Assembly (NCBI RefSeq): GCF_001540865.1
Contig: NC_033625.1
Span: 9,885,996 to 9,949,995, forward strand
Length of the DNA stretch: 64,000 bases
Source: Ananas comosus
Lineage: Eukaryota; Streptophyta; Magnoliopsida; Poales; Bromeliaceae
Direction of reading: 5' to 3'
The translations under genes and the position numbers were made by a program. A model generated the notes under the pieces. That model did not search any database, was not told where the DNA came from, and saw nothing but the letters and a program-made list of their open reading frames with translations. Each line of letters starts with the position of its first letter. Within the stretch, counting starts at the first letter, position 1. Below are positions 11,509 through 22,526 of this stretch, piece after piece.

Positions 11509-14500
11509 TGTAACATACCAGATTTTGGTATAAAAATAAAAATAAATAAAAATAGTGTGAGAAACTATTTTTATTGGATTTGTAGGAGTAAAACATAAGT
11601 CAGAAGTGACTTGTGCTGAAATCGGAATGAAAACAGAAGATCTAGAATTTTCTGTTGAAACGGGACAGATAAATTAGCAGAAAATGCAGTCTCAGAAAAA
11701 TATAAAAATTGGAGGATAAGTCAGAAATATTTTTATGAGGCTAGATTTAAAGTTTCATATTTTTCTGACACCCGTAGAGTAAGAAATAAAATCCGAGAGT
11801 TATCTGATAAAGATTACAGTTCGGCATAGTTTTCGGTGACCAAATGGGGTCGAAATTGAAAACTTAAAATATATTCTTGCTCAGTACGTAAAACCGAACA
11901 TAACTGTCAAGTTTGAGCTCAAACGGACACTCAGGGAGCTCCGGCGAAAGTTATCAGATTTCAAGCTGCCCGGGATGAATAGTGTTGGGGTGTAATTAAA
12001 TAGAAGCTCTTGGCTTCTTCTTCCCCAACCAGCCGCACACACACCCACGCGTCACACACGCACACACGCTTGGAGAGGGAGAAAGAGGAACCTCCCATTT
12101 TCTCTCTAAATCTCTCCCAAAAATTGGAGGTTTTGGTGAGAAGTAAGCTTGGAAGTTGATCTTCATCTTCTTCGTCTTCTTCATCTCCATTGGAGCAAGC
12201 TTTGAAGGTAAGCTTCAAACCCTTTAATGGCATTTCTCTCTAGTTTGGTTTTTAAGCTCTAAGAGTGGATTTAGAGGTATTCTAGCATGCTAATTAGAGG
12301 TTTGATGCTTGAAACCAAGGCTCTAATGGTGGATTTTTACCTAGTTGTAATCTAGGGCTCGAAAATGCTAATTTGGTAAATATGAGGGTTTGATCTCATT
12401 TGACCCTCTGTAAACCTAATTGCTAGGTAAACGAACGCGTTGGCGAAGACGGTTCGGCGATTCGTCGAGCCGTTGCGAAGTTATTAAAGAAACGGACGTT
12501 TAGGCTTCGTTTCCGCCTGGAGGGCCGAGGCGACATCGTAAACCCATGAAAACGGATTTGAAGCATCGTGGCACATAACCGAAGACCTTTAATTTTCGGA
12601 TCGTGAATTGGAGGCCGTTCGGGTGGTCGCGTGAGAGATCGGGCCAAACCGGGTGCCGGGTGCCGCGGGAGGCCGATTGCAAGTGTCGACAAGCAATCGG
12701 AATGCGAAATGAGGTGGGTTGTGCTTACCGAAGCGACTAGGTCGCCCTTTATGTCTAAGAAATGAGATTTCATATTGATGCATATTGACATAATATAAGA
12801 ATGTGAAAAGAATGCATGTTAACATACTATAGAAATGCTAGATAAATGCATATGATTAATGCTTTGAATGCATAATATAAAGGGCGTATGAATGTTAGCA
12901 TTATAAGAACATCATAAAAGGAATGTATGATGACATGTTGTAGAATATGCTAAATGTAATGCATAATGAATTAAGTGCTAAAAGAATGCATGAGATGCTA
13001 AGTATGGACTATTTTGGATAATGACTATATGTATGTTGACAAATCATGTGATGCTAGTGGTATATGTGCATGATGATATATTATGAATTTACATATTGTG
13101 GATTATGTTAAATAGAAAAACATACTTGATGACATATTGCCATGTTGTGGAACATAGTGGACAATCTATATATATATTAGATCGAGTGGCATTAAACCTA
13201 GCATCTTGAACCTAGCAAACACTTGTGGTGATTGATCATATATATTCTGGTGTCATTCATGTATGTTAGGACCCTATTATTGTGTAAATGTGAGAGTTGG
13301 ACTTGAACATTAGTAAACAAGGGTGACAATGACAATAGAGACATGATTGGCATCAAGAAAGTGATTGTTAAACATAGTTTAACCATATTGACATTGGTCC
13401 AAGTTGACATAGAGAGTGGCATGATTAAATAGGTAGAGACCTATCATGACATTGGCATTGTGACGAGTGGCTATGAATCCTCAAGTTGAGGATTGGATCG
13501 ATACTCACGTTACGTCTTGGCTTGAGGGAGGTAGCTCCCCCTCGGGCGGTGCGCTCCGGAGTTGGTCACCACTGGGCGTGGTAAAGTCCCACCAGTTGAC
13601 GGTCCCTAGGGAGGTTCGAGTCCCCCGTTATTAAGGGATTTGGTTGTGAGTTATTGGGGTTAACATGGTTAACCGGTAAGATTGGGTCATAGCCAAATGA
13701 GTGTACAACAAGTATGCATTATGAGTTATGGATTTGGTATCCTAGTCGAGAGGATTTAGGGCTGAGGTGTATGTGAGACGTCCATCGCCTCGAGCCTGGT
13801 TCTAGTGCGGTACTCCGCAGACGATTGACTCAAGACCGAGTCGGGTGGTTAGCCTTGTAAAGGTAGATGAAACTTTATGATTAAAACGGTGATTGACAAG
13901 AATCTAAGATAGAGGAAACCTTAGATATCGAATGGATGAGCTATGGTTAGCAGAATTGAAAGTAGTGTCAAATGAACTACTAGTTGGTTGCATAGTTGCA
14001 TTATTGCATGATTTGCATATAGCATTGCATTATTGCATTCGTGAGGCAATGCATGGTTTTATTCGTTGCATAATCAAGATATATATCTATCTGTTTATTG
14101 AACTAACTTGCAGTTGCCTCCCTTGGACCTATTGGTCGAGCTTTTCCCTTGGGTGGCCGTACCCACTGGGAACCATGGAGTTGGTTCTCACCCCACGTGG
14201 TTTTGGGGTGTTACAGGTTCGCACGTGAGCGGCGCGGCGGCGCGAGGCGAGGGCGTAGCTCCATAGTTAGCACCCTACCACCGAGACCAGAGATAGGGTA
14301 CCCTTAGTCGGCCTTACTTAGGGATGTAAAGAATGAAAAGAATCAAGTTGTAATAATATTGTTAAATTGGATTGTATTTGGAAGTTAAGTGAAAGCTAAT
14401 GTTGGAATCTAATGAGATTTGTGATGTAAAAATGGATGAATGTGAATGCATGTAATAACATAGGATGTGTTATGTTGTTTGATACCTTCCATTATGCAAT

Positions 14501-14670
14501 CCTTGATTGAAATGTGTTCCTGGTTGGAACTTCACACATTGTATTGATTGCTATGCCTTGAACGTACAGGGGAGACTCTGTCGGCAGTACAGGGGAAACC
14601 CTGTCCGTTCGGTGATCTGTCGGCGGCGCCGCGACCCGGCCAAATAGGTGGGCGGTCGCGGGGTGTGACA
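11509..14670 (+). repeat. Solo LTR N2 with 5-bp TSD CTCAC
   Basis: Starts TGTAACATACCAGATTTTGG and ends GGGGTGTGACA, flanked by CTCAC at 11504-11508 and 14671-14675. It interrupts the gag of element B. It has no ACCGGT array. A TATA-less CT/AC-rich leader (12010-12120) leads to a strong donor TTGAAG|GTAAGC at 12209. The hairpin is GAACCATGGAGTTGGTTC at 14170-14187 and the acceptor GTGTTACAG ends at about 14217. At 3162 bp it is the longest LTR here. The stretch 12750-13200 is AT-rich with many short ATGCAT-like repeats. Confidence 0.92.
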
Positions 14671-15642
14671 CTCACAGCCCTCCTGCAGATCCGCCGCGCA
14701 GCTCTCCACAATGAGCGCGCGGTTTACCACATCTCGGTAAGTCTGGAGGTTGGAGGACTGCACCAACCGAAAGATCGACGGCCGAAGTCCTCGCTCGAAG
14801 ATGCGAACCTTATTCTCGACGTCCCGCACAACAAAGAGCACACAGTGTAGAAGCCGAGAGAACTCTCTCTCGTACTCGGCCACGGTCCGATCCCCCTGGC
14901 GCATCTCGCGCAGATCCTGCTCCATCTTCCTCTTAACACTGACGGGGAAGTAGTGCTCCAATAAGAGTTCCTTGAACCTCTTCCAAGAAATTGCTGCTAG
15001 GTCGATGTTGCGATTATCCTATATACCCAACCACCAGCTATAGACCTCGCCGTCCAAATGGTGAGTGGCGAGCCAAACTCTGTCTCTCTCCTTCACGAAG
15101 GTGTCGCGGAATAACTTCTCCATGTGCATCAACCACTTCTCAACGATCCAGTGGTCGGCTTTCTCTCCATCAAAGATCCTGGGATTGCACCTCCTGACTC
15201 GTTGAGGCAATCCATGAGCCGCTGTCGCTCCGCTCCCCCAACCATCACGGGAAAATACTGCCGCTACCACAGGCACCTGAGCTGGGGATGCCGCAAATAC
15301 CTCTTCCCGAGGTGCTACCGCAGGTGCCGTCCGCGAAGTGTCAAGTGCAGGGAACGACCCCCTAGGGGCAACCACCTCTACCGACGCGGGTGGTACAGGG
15401 ACCTGAGTCTCCCTGGCAGCCGTCGGCTGTAGTAGAAGATCCTCTAGGCGCTTCATTTGTGCCTCCTGCCGGCGCGCCGCATCTGCCTGCTGCCGAGCCG
15501 CCGCCATCACCAAGTCTGTGAGGGCCGAAAACTGGCTCCTCAACTCATGGACCTCGCCGGATCCGGAGGTAGCGGATGTCTCCACCTTCTCAAAGGTTGC
15601 CGCGTTGTCCGCTCCAACAGACTTAGAGCGTGTAGTCGGCAT
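14671..15642 (-). pseudogene. gag: gag of element B, N-terminal and capsid part, one in-frame stop
   Basis: The start is chosen at the Met of MPTTRSKSVGADN (15642); the frame stays open 23 codons further upstream, but that stretch has no counterpart in element A. It shows the Ala/Gln/Arg-rich coiled-coil-like segment (EAQMKRLEDLLLQ) and gag core blocks RIFDGEKADHWIVEKWLMHM, DRVWLATHHLDGEVYSWW, AAISWKRFKELLLEHYFP and RIFERGLRPSIFRLVQ. A single TAG near 15019-15021 interrupts an otherwise continuous frame, and DLQENPST of element A is replaced by LGI-stop-DNRNI. The frame continues across N2 at 11508. With the zinc knuckles this is the best-kept gag of the Ty3/gypsy copies here. Confidence 0.85.
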
Positions 15643-15964
15643 CGACACTACAACATCATAAAAGCGCAAGTTAATAAAACCCACGCTATCACAACCCCGC
15701 TCAAATACCAATACCCAAATTATGCGAAAGTAAGGAAGTGTCTTATACTACTAACTCCCGATGTTACGTTGTCGGCCGCCAACGTAACCCTCCGCGAAGT
15801 TAGAAGCTATACACTTCGATTCAACTCCAACTTTTTGGAGTTATCAAATAAGCCCAATCATGATACTTTCGCTTACAGATCAAATAGACCTCGTCTCTCA
15901 CGAGTCTAATTCCTATAGTCCAACCGGCCTAAGGTTTACTAGGTCCACTAAGACTCAACCCCAG

Positions 15965-15976
15965 GCTCTGATACCA
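15965..15976 (-). other. Primer binding site of element B
   Basis: TGGTATCAGAGC on the minus strand, 8 bases from the LTR end, the same arrangement as in element A. Confidence 0.9.
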
Positions 15977-15984
15977 AATTAATC

Positions 15985-18682
15985 TGTCACGCCCCGGGAC
16001 CCGGCATAGGCCCGCCCGGTACGTGCCCAGACCTGCCATATGCCTAGACATATAAGGCGTCTACAACAATAGAAATATAAAAGCAAGGAAAGTAGAACAT
16101 CTATAAATATCAGAGCAACTAGCAGCTAAAGACTAACAACAAGTAGGAGAAAGGAAACTGAACACTAAGGCATAATGTAAACTAATACATCATAGATCTC
16201 AAGATACAAAAGTAGGGTGGTCACTATAACACGGTACAAAACTCTCACAACCTCTCCAAATGAAAAACAAAAGAGAGGTGGACCACCTATCGTCAAATCC
16301 CTCGATAGCTAGCTCGAGGCAAAACCTTTTCCGCGATCCCGAGCCCCTCCCGAAGTGGAAGGCTCTGAAATAAAACATAAAACAGGGGGGCGTGAGAACT
16401 ATAATTTATAGTTCCCAGTGGGCAATTACTGACCTTAGCCAAATACGCCACTAGGCCCAAATCATGAGCAGATATAGACAATGAAATAATAACTGCGAAA
16501 ATAAAAGCATATAATAAATGCTATACTACTGTGTTACAAGTAAACATGATATGAACATGGAGTACATCTACTCTATCATGATCCAATATGCCAAAACATG
16601 TCTAGTATGCTAAAAATGCAATACTATCAAATATACTACATATCCAAGCGTCCAATACATATCTAGTATACACTATTATGGCGACCAAGTATACTCTATG
16701 TCCCAATGTCCACTGAATCCAACTACGATATACTATCAAGTAGTGATTATAACATATACGACTCCGTGTCGATTTCCATGTCCCAATTAAGAACCTACAC
16801 AAGGTAATCCAGCTTGTGCCGCCTAGCTGCCTGTGGTAGTCCATCATTCCATGCAAATGAGTCAGTCCCACACGACCCTACAGGCGTCTCGCCGCCAAGC
16901 TGCCTGTGGTAGCTCATCATCCCACGCTAGAATAAGGTTGTCCCACGCGACCGTACAGGCGTCTCAAACCCGCACGCGCGAACTGTGTCGCAAAAGGCCA
17001 ACTCCGGAGTGCCGGCTTGTAGGGAGCGACCCTCACAAGCATGTGCGAATGAGCACAAATGGCAAGCAAGCAAAGTCATCGTCTCAACGATCCGGTCATC
17101 ATGGCTCTACCATGGAAATGATCGCTAGCAACTCATAGGTCTAGTCCAATGTCCCAAGTGAAGGTTTAACCGTTCAATAATTCCAATGCCCTTTCGTGAC
17201 CTTAGATTTACTAAGTCCATACATATTCCAAGCCTAATGCCTCTTTATGACATTAGCTTACTATTAACATACGTGTCCCGAGCTCAATGCCGCTTTATGG
17301 CATTAGCTCATACATGCATACACTCTAGCCTATGTCACTTAATGACAAAATGTCCAACAACGCCAAGCATGCGTTCTAAGTCCAAGAGTGTAACCTACAT
17401 GTCATATGCACTATATGCAACATGATCTCAATCACATGTAAGAATGCTAACCATATGCAAGGTTCCAATCCTGAATAGTTCTCTACTACATAGAGGTCCA
17501 ATGTACTTTATACATAACATGTACATATTAAGCATTCTAAAATTCTCAAATATTCTATCTAGTAAGAATATACATGCATTTCCAGTATACGAAAAGTAAA
17601 AACCAATAAGGGATGATTTATCCCATTTTTTGGTGAGGCCAAACCCATCACAACTCTTGCGCTCCTTCGTTTGCTCCGACGAAGGTGTCCACTAGTCTCC
17701 TAGCACCATAAAGATGTAGGAACAAGAGTTAAACGAACCTTACGAACAACCATAAGGTTGATCATTAACCATCTCAAGCTAAGGTGGAGAAAAACTCACC
17801 GAATGCGAAGGAAGCTCTCTCGATCTCCAAGTGGGAGTTAGAGTCCTTCCAAACCAACCTAAACAAAGGTTCTAACCCATCAATTAGGTCCCAAAGCCCC
17901 CAAAACAAAAATCCCCAAAATAAGCCCTAAATCCCAAAATCTAGGGTTTCATTTAGTAAAACCTACCGAAACATGCTCCATGGAGTAGATTAAGCATACT
18001 AACCTCCTTGGTAGCTCCAAACCAAGCTCAAAATGCTCTAGGGTTGAAGATTGATCCTCTATCAAGCTCCTAGCCCAAGCTCCAAGCCTCCAATGGTGAA
18101 GAAAGAGAGAAAGGGTTGAAGCTCCAAGCTCCCTCAAGCAAGCTCCTCCTCTCCTCCTTCTCCTTCCTCTTCTTCTTCTTCTCTTTCAAGAGGGTGTAAG
18201 AGAGTGAGAAGTGAGGGAAAGAGAAAGAGAAAATGGCCTATAAGCCCTCCTAAGTAACAATATCCACATAGGTCCCCCAACAATCAAACCAGTGCACAGC
18301 CCTGGACTGGGCAATTTTCGCCCAGAGGAACCGGTCTCACCCAGCTGGGATCGGTCCCTCGGGACCCTCCCGCAAACCAGCTCTCGGGAACCGGTCTCTC
18401 CCCGCATGGGACCGGTCTCTCCCCGCGAAAACGCACTGGAGGACCGATCTCATCCGCCACGGACCGGTTGCCTCAGGCCTGGCCGCGACACTGTTCCGAG
18501 GGGATCAGTCTCTTCCACTAGGGACCGATCCCCGAGAGTAAAACTCTTAGGACTAGCCAAAATCCAGAATTCGAACTTTTTAGGTCGGAATACATTCTAC
18601 GAACCTCCACAAAGCGTGGAAAAGCTCGGAACTCAAGTCAAACACTCAAACCTTGCAATTTGCACAGGTCCAGTGTGTTACA
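15985..18682 (-). repeat. 5' LTR of element B
   Basis: Complete LTR of 2698 bp. On the minus strand it starts TGTAACACACTGGACC and ends GGGGCGTGACA. ACCGGT array at about 18330-18535, GA-rich leader at 18120-18240, hairpin GAACTATAATTTATAGTTC at 16396-16414 and TTTCAG|AGCC near 16363. It is the reference used here to rejoin the broken 3' LTR. Confidence 0.93.
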
Positions 18683-19528
18683 TTCACAAAGCTAGAAATC
18701 CAAGCCCTAAGTTCCTACCACTGTTGAGCTCAGAAGCTTACCTCTAAGCTAGCTCCAATGGTGTGAGGAGGAAGAGGAAGAGGACCAAGGCCTTCTCCTA
18801 GCTTGCTCCACCTTCTTCTCCTTCTTTTTCTTCCTCTCCTTCTTTTCCTTCTTCTTTGCTTCAAGAGAGGAGAAAGAGCTTAGAGAGAGAGAGAAGTGTG
18901 TGTGTTTGGGGTAGGAATGAGAGAGAAGAGAGGGCCCAACCCCTCTATACCCCTGAACTAATGGCATAGTTGCAGCCAAACCCCTCCACTTTGCACTCTA
19001 TGCACTGCCTGGACTGGGCAGTTTTCGCGCCCAGGGACCGGTCTGTCCCTTAAGGGACCGGTTCCTGAGAGCAGTCCATGCGGGCAGAGGGCTCTGCCCA
19101 ATTTCCTACGCGCACGGGGACCGGTCTTCCCCGCCAGGGACCGGTCCCCGAGAGCAACACTCTCAGGACTTAGCCGATTTTCCACTTCTCTTCACTGGCT
19201 GCGCGTACGGGGACCGGTCTTCGACTGAGGGACCGGACCTTCAGGAACCGGTCCTCCCCCGAGAGACTGGACCCCGAGAGCAAATATCGCGCGCAGAGTT
19301 CTCTGTCTTGTTTTCAGCTTACGGGGACCGGTCTCTCCCGCCAGGGACCGGTCCCCGAGAGTAGAATCTGCCAAGTGCAGATTTCGCACTGTTTGCTCTC
19401 GCGGATCCAACTCCAATGCACTTTTTGTGTTTTGGACACCTTCGGCTTTTCTGAAGCCTACCCACTCGACAATTAGTCGATTTTGAGGGAAGTCTAACTC
19501 TCAGATTTCGAAAATTCACTTCCTTACA
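18683..19528 (-). repeat. 3' LTR of element C, partial (TGTAAGGAAG family)
   Basis: On the minus strand it starts TGTAAGGAAGTGAATTTTCG, the start shared with D, K and the fragment at 59449. ACCGGT array at 19037-19355, GA-rich leader at 18770-18900, donor AGAG|GTAAGC at about 18744. It is cut at 18682/18683 by element B; the rest must lie left of the window. Confidence 0.88.
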
Positions 19529-19540
19529 TCCTCCCCTCCT
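19529..19540 (-). other. Polypurine tract of element C
   Basis: AGGAGGGGAGGA on the minus strand, directly before the LTR start TGTAAGG. Confidence 0.85.
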
Positions 19541-19599
19541 AAAAAGGAGTTTCGTCCTCGAAACTAATCCAATTCTCAACTCAAACTTAAACTCATACC

Positions 19600-20117
19600 T
19601 TATTCCTCAAACAAGTGAGGATGATGCTTTCTCATCAGATCCTCGAGTTCCCAGGTGGCTTCGCGATCGTCGTGATTGCTCCACCGAATCTTTACGTAGG
19701 GAATCTCACGATTTCTCAGTTTTCGCACTTATCGAGCGATAATCATCACCGAAAACTCTTCGTAACTCAAGTCCTCTTGAAGTTCCGGTGGCTCATATAG
19801 CATAGCATGCTCGGGGTCATGAATATACTTGCGAAGATTAAAGATATAGAACATGTTATGCACATTCGCAAGCTTCGGCGGCAAAGCTAGCCGATAAGCT
19901 ACCGTACCAATCCACTCCAATATCTCATACGGTCTAATGTAGCGAGGACTCAACTTTCCTCAGACTCCAAATCGCTTTACCCCTCGCATCGGCGAAACTT
20001 TCAAGAACACGCGGTCGCCCACCGCAAATTCCAAATCTCTCCGGCACTTATCTACATAGCTTTTCTGTCTCGATTGCGCCGTAAGCAATCTCTTGCGAGC
20101 AAGGCAAACTTTCTCCT
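19600..20117 (-). pseudogene. pol: Integrase C-terminal domain and chromodomain of element C
   Basis: This finishes the pol polyprotein of element C after the interruption by solo LTR D. It resumes with KVCLARKRLLTAQSRQKSYV and the integrase C-terminal fold (DLEFAVGDRVFLKVSP, KLSPRYIRPYEILEWIGTVA, YRLALPPKLANVHNMF). It then runs into the chromodomain-like tail (NREIPYVKIRWSNHDDREAT, WELEDLMRKHHPHLFEE) and a TAA stop at 19600-19602. Chromodomains of this class target new insertions to heterochromatin. A frame change between RGVKRFGV and SPRYIRPY (near 19955) breaks it. Confidence 0.88.
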
Positions 20118-22521
20118 CTGTAAGGAAGTGAATTCTCAAAATCCGAGAGTTGAACTTCGACCAAAATCGACTATTTGTCGAGTAGGTACCCTTTGGAAAG
20201 GCTAAAGATATCCAAAACACAAAAAATGCTTTGAAGTTGAGTCCACGAGAGCAAGAAATGCGAAAATCTGCACCTGACAGATTTTGCTCTCGGGGACCGG
20301 TCCCTGGCAGGGAGAGACCGGTCCCCGAACTGAAGGTTGCGGCAGCGCGCGATGCAATCGGTCCCTGGGCCTGAGGGACTGGTTCCCGAACGCGTAAACT
20401 TGGGAAGGTCCCAAGAGACCGGTCCCTCTGCGCGAAAACTGGTTTGAGAGAAGTAAAGTGGAGGGGTTTTAATGCAATTGTAGCATTAGTTAGAAGGTAT
20501 AGAGGGGCTGAGCTCTCTCTCCCTCTCTCATTTCCCCTCACTCTCTCATATTCTCTCCCTCTCCCTCTCTCTAGAAAGAAAAGAGAAGAAGAAAGAGAAG
20601 AAAGCAAAAAGAGGAAAGAGAAGAAGAAGAAGGAGGAGAGCTTGGAGGAGACCATCTCCATCACCTTCTTCTCTTTCCCTCTTCATCTCTTTGGTGTAGC
20701 TCAAGAGGTAAGCTACTAAACCCTAACATGTAAATCTCGGGTTTTTGGGTTTTTGGGTTTTTGGCTTTTGAGAGGAGGTCAAATGGACCTCTAGCACCAT
20801 TAGTGGTGGATTAGAGCTAGAGGCTAGGGTTCCTTAGTGCAAATGGCAAGATGTGAACCCTAGGGCACCCGAATTGGGGTTTTTGATAAAGTATGAGATT
20901 GATCTCATTTGAGGGCATCTAAACCTAATTGCTAGGTGTCTAAACTCGGGGGCGAAGTCAGAATTACGATTCGTCGAGCAGGAGAAAAGCCATCGGCAAA
21001 ATAAGGCCGATTCACCGTTTTGGACCAAGGAGGCCGAGACCTCGTCGTAACATTCGGCGAGAGGCATTTCTAGAACCTCTACAACAAGAAAAGGTGGGGG
21101 GTGTCATCCCGAAGCAACCGAACTCTCCATTATGTCTTAGAATAACATGATTTGCATCTCTTGCATGTTGCATTGTAGGATTGCATTGTAGTACCTTTTC
21201 CTTATGCTTCTAAAAATATTAACCTAGTGTGCATGGAATACTTGGTGAAAATGGATAGGTAAGGATTGAGTCGGAACATGGATCCTATAGTGCTAAAGAA
21301 AGAGATGAGCTCGATGGTTATCTAGTGAAATAGAGAGTGGCATCTAAATATTTAAAGGACAAACAAGTGGCATTAATGTAGTGTATTTGACACTAGAGGT
21401 TCTTTTGTGAACTTAGGGATAGGTGGATTCCCTAGTAAACGACTTGTGGACAATGAACTTAGTAAAGCTAAGTAGCCATGCATGAATGTCGGAATATATG
21501 AGTTCCAAGAGAATGTTGGCCCTAGTTCGTAGGGTATCCTCACGTGGAGAGGATAGATCAAATTCATGATCTGTTATTCGGGGTGGTAAAGCCATCCATA
21601 TCCTCATATAGAGAGGATTTGTCGTCGAGTACTCCGGAGTGTCGGACGATTAGGACAGAGTTGATGTCTACAGACAGTCCCGGGTTTGGGGCACATGGAG
21701 CTCCCTATCCTATGGGATGGATATGTGAGATGTAGGCAAACCCAAAGGTCTTGCCACAGATTGGGTAAATGGAAAGTAAATATTGTCATTGGACACTGTT
21801 TTTCGAACATGGATCGAACTTGTTAGCATGATAGTAAACCTTTACTAAATGATGCATGTATTCATTACACATGATTATGGGCATAGTAGCATAGTTTTCC
21901 TATTATGTCATTTACCGTTTTAGATATCTATCTATCTATCTATCTATCTGTTGTTACTTTTGCCCACTTGGACCTAGTGGAAGATCGGCAGAGTCGGCAG
22001 CCGAGCCCACTGGGAACTATGGAAGATAGTTCTCACCCCACTCTATTTCCAGTGCTAGGTGCAGGTTTGCTGAGCGAGGATCGCGGCAAGGGCATCGCGC
22101 CCGACCAGTGAGGACCTAGTAGAGTAGTAGCTTTCTTTTTTGCATTAGCACACCCATGTATTTGAGAGAGATTCATGTAGGTGAGGTTTGGAGAGCTATG
22201 TATTTTAAATGATCAACTATTCATTTTGGAAAAAGAGGTAAATGTAAAAGAATGTGATGTAATTGGATGCAATTAATGTAATAGCTAGTAAGTTCTCTCT
22301 TTATTTCACTTGTGTATATTGTGGATTACTTGCTCTTTGATGTTGGCACTGTTTGTGCCCCGTCGATTGTGTACTTATAGAATTTAAAATTCTGGGTAAA
22401 TTCTTGTACTCGATCTGTTGTTGAGCCTTGGGCGGACAGGGGAGGCGCTGTCCGTTCGGCGTCCGTTCGCCGCGCCCGAACCGTGCCAAATTTGTAGGGG
22501 TTTCGGGGTTTGGGCGTGACA
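20118..22521 (+). repeat. Solo LTR D with 5-bp TSD TCCTC
   Basis: Starts TGTAAGGAAGTGAATTCTC and ends GGGCGTGACA, flanked by TCCTC at 20113-20117 and 22522-22526, inside the integrase of element C but in the opposite orientation. It is of the same family as the host's own LTR. ACCGGT array 20290-20430, GA-rich leader 20575-20650, donor AAGAG|GTAAGC at 20708, (ATCT)n microsatellite near 21928-21950, hairpin GAACTATGGAAGATAGTTC at 22014-22032, acceptor CTATTTCCAG near 22052. Confidence 0.93.
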
Positions 22522-22526
22522 TCCTC

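Larger units (their letters stand above)
3892..18682 (-). mobile_element. Element B: Ty3/gypsy element with decayed pol, split by A, N1 and N2
   Basis: Order on the minus strand: 5' LTR 15985-18682, PBS 15965-15976, gag 15642 to about 10973 (interrupted by solo LTR N2), ruined pol 10970-8528, PPT 8516-8527, 3' LTR 8515-6649 and 3913-3892 (interrupted by N1; the remainder is beyond element A, left of the window). Without N2 the internal region is about 4.3 kb, too short for gag plus a full pol. The two LTRs are almost identical over long stretches (for example 6890-7010 against 17059-17180). B sits in the 3' LTR of element C, probably with TSD TTCAC at 18683. Confidence 0.85.
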
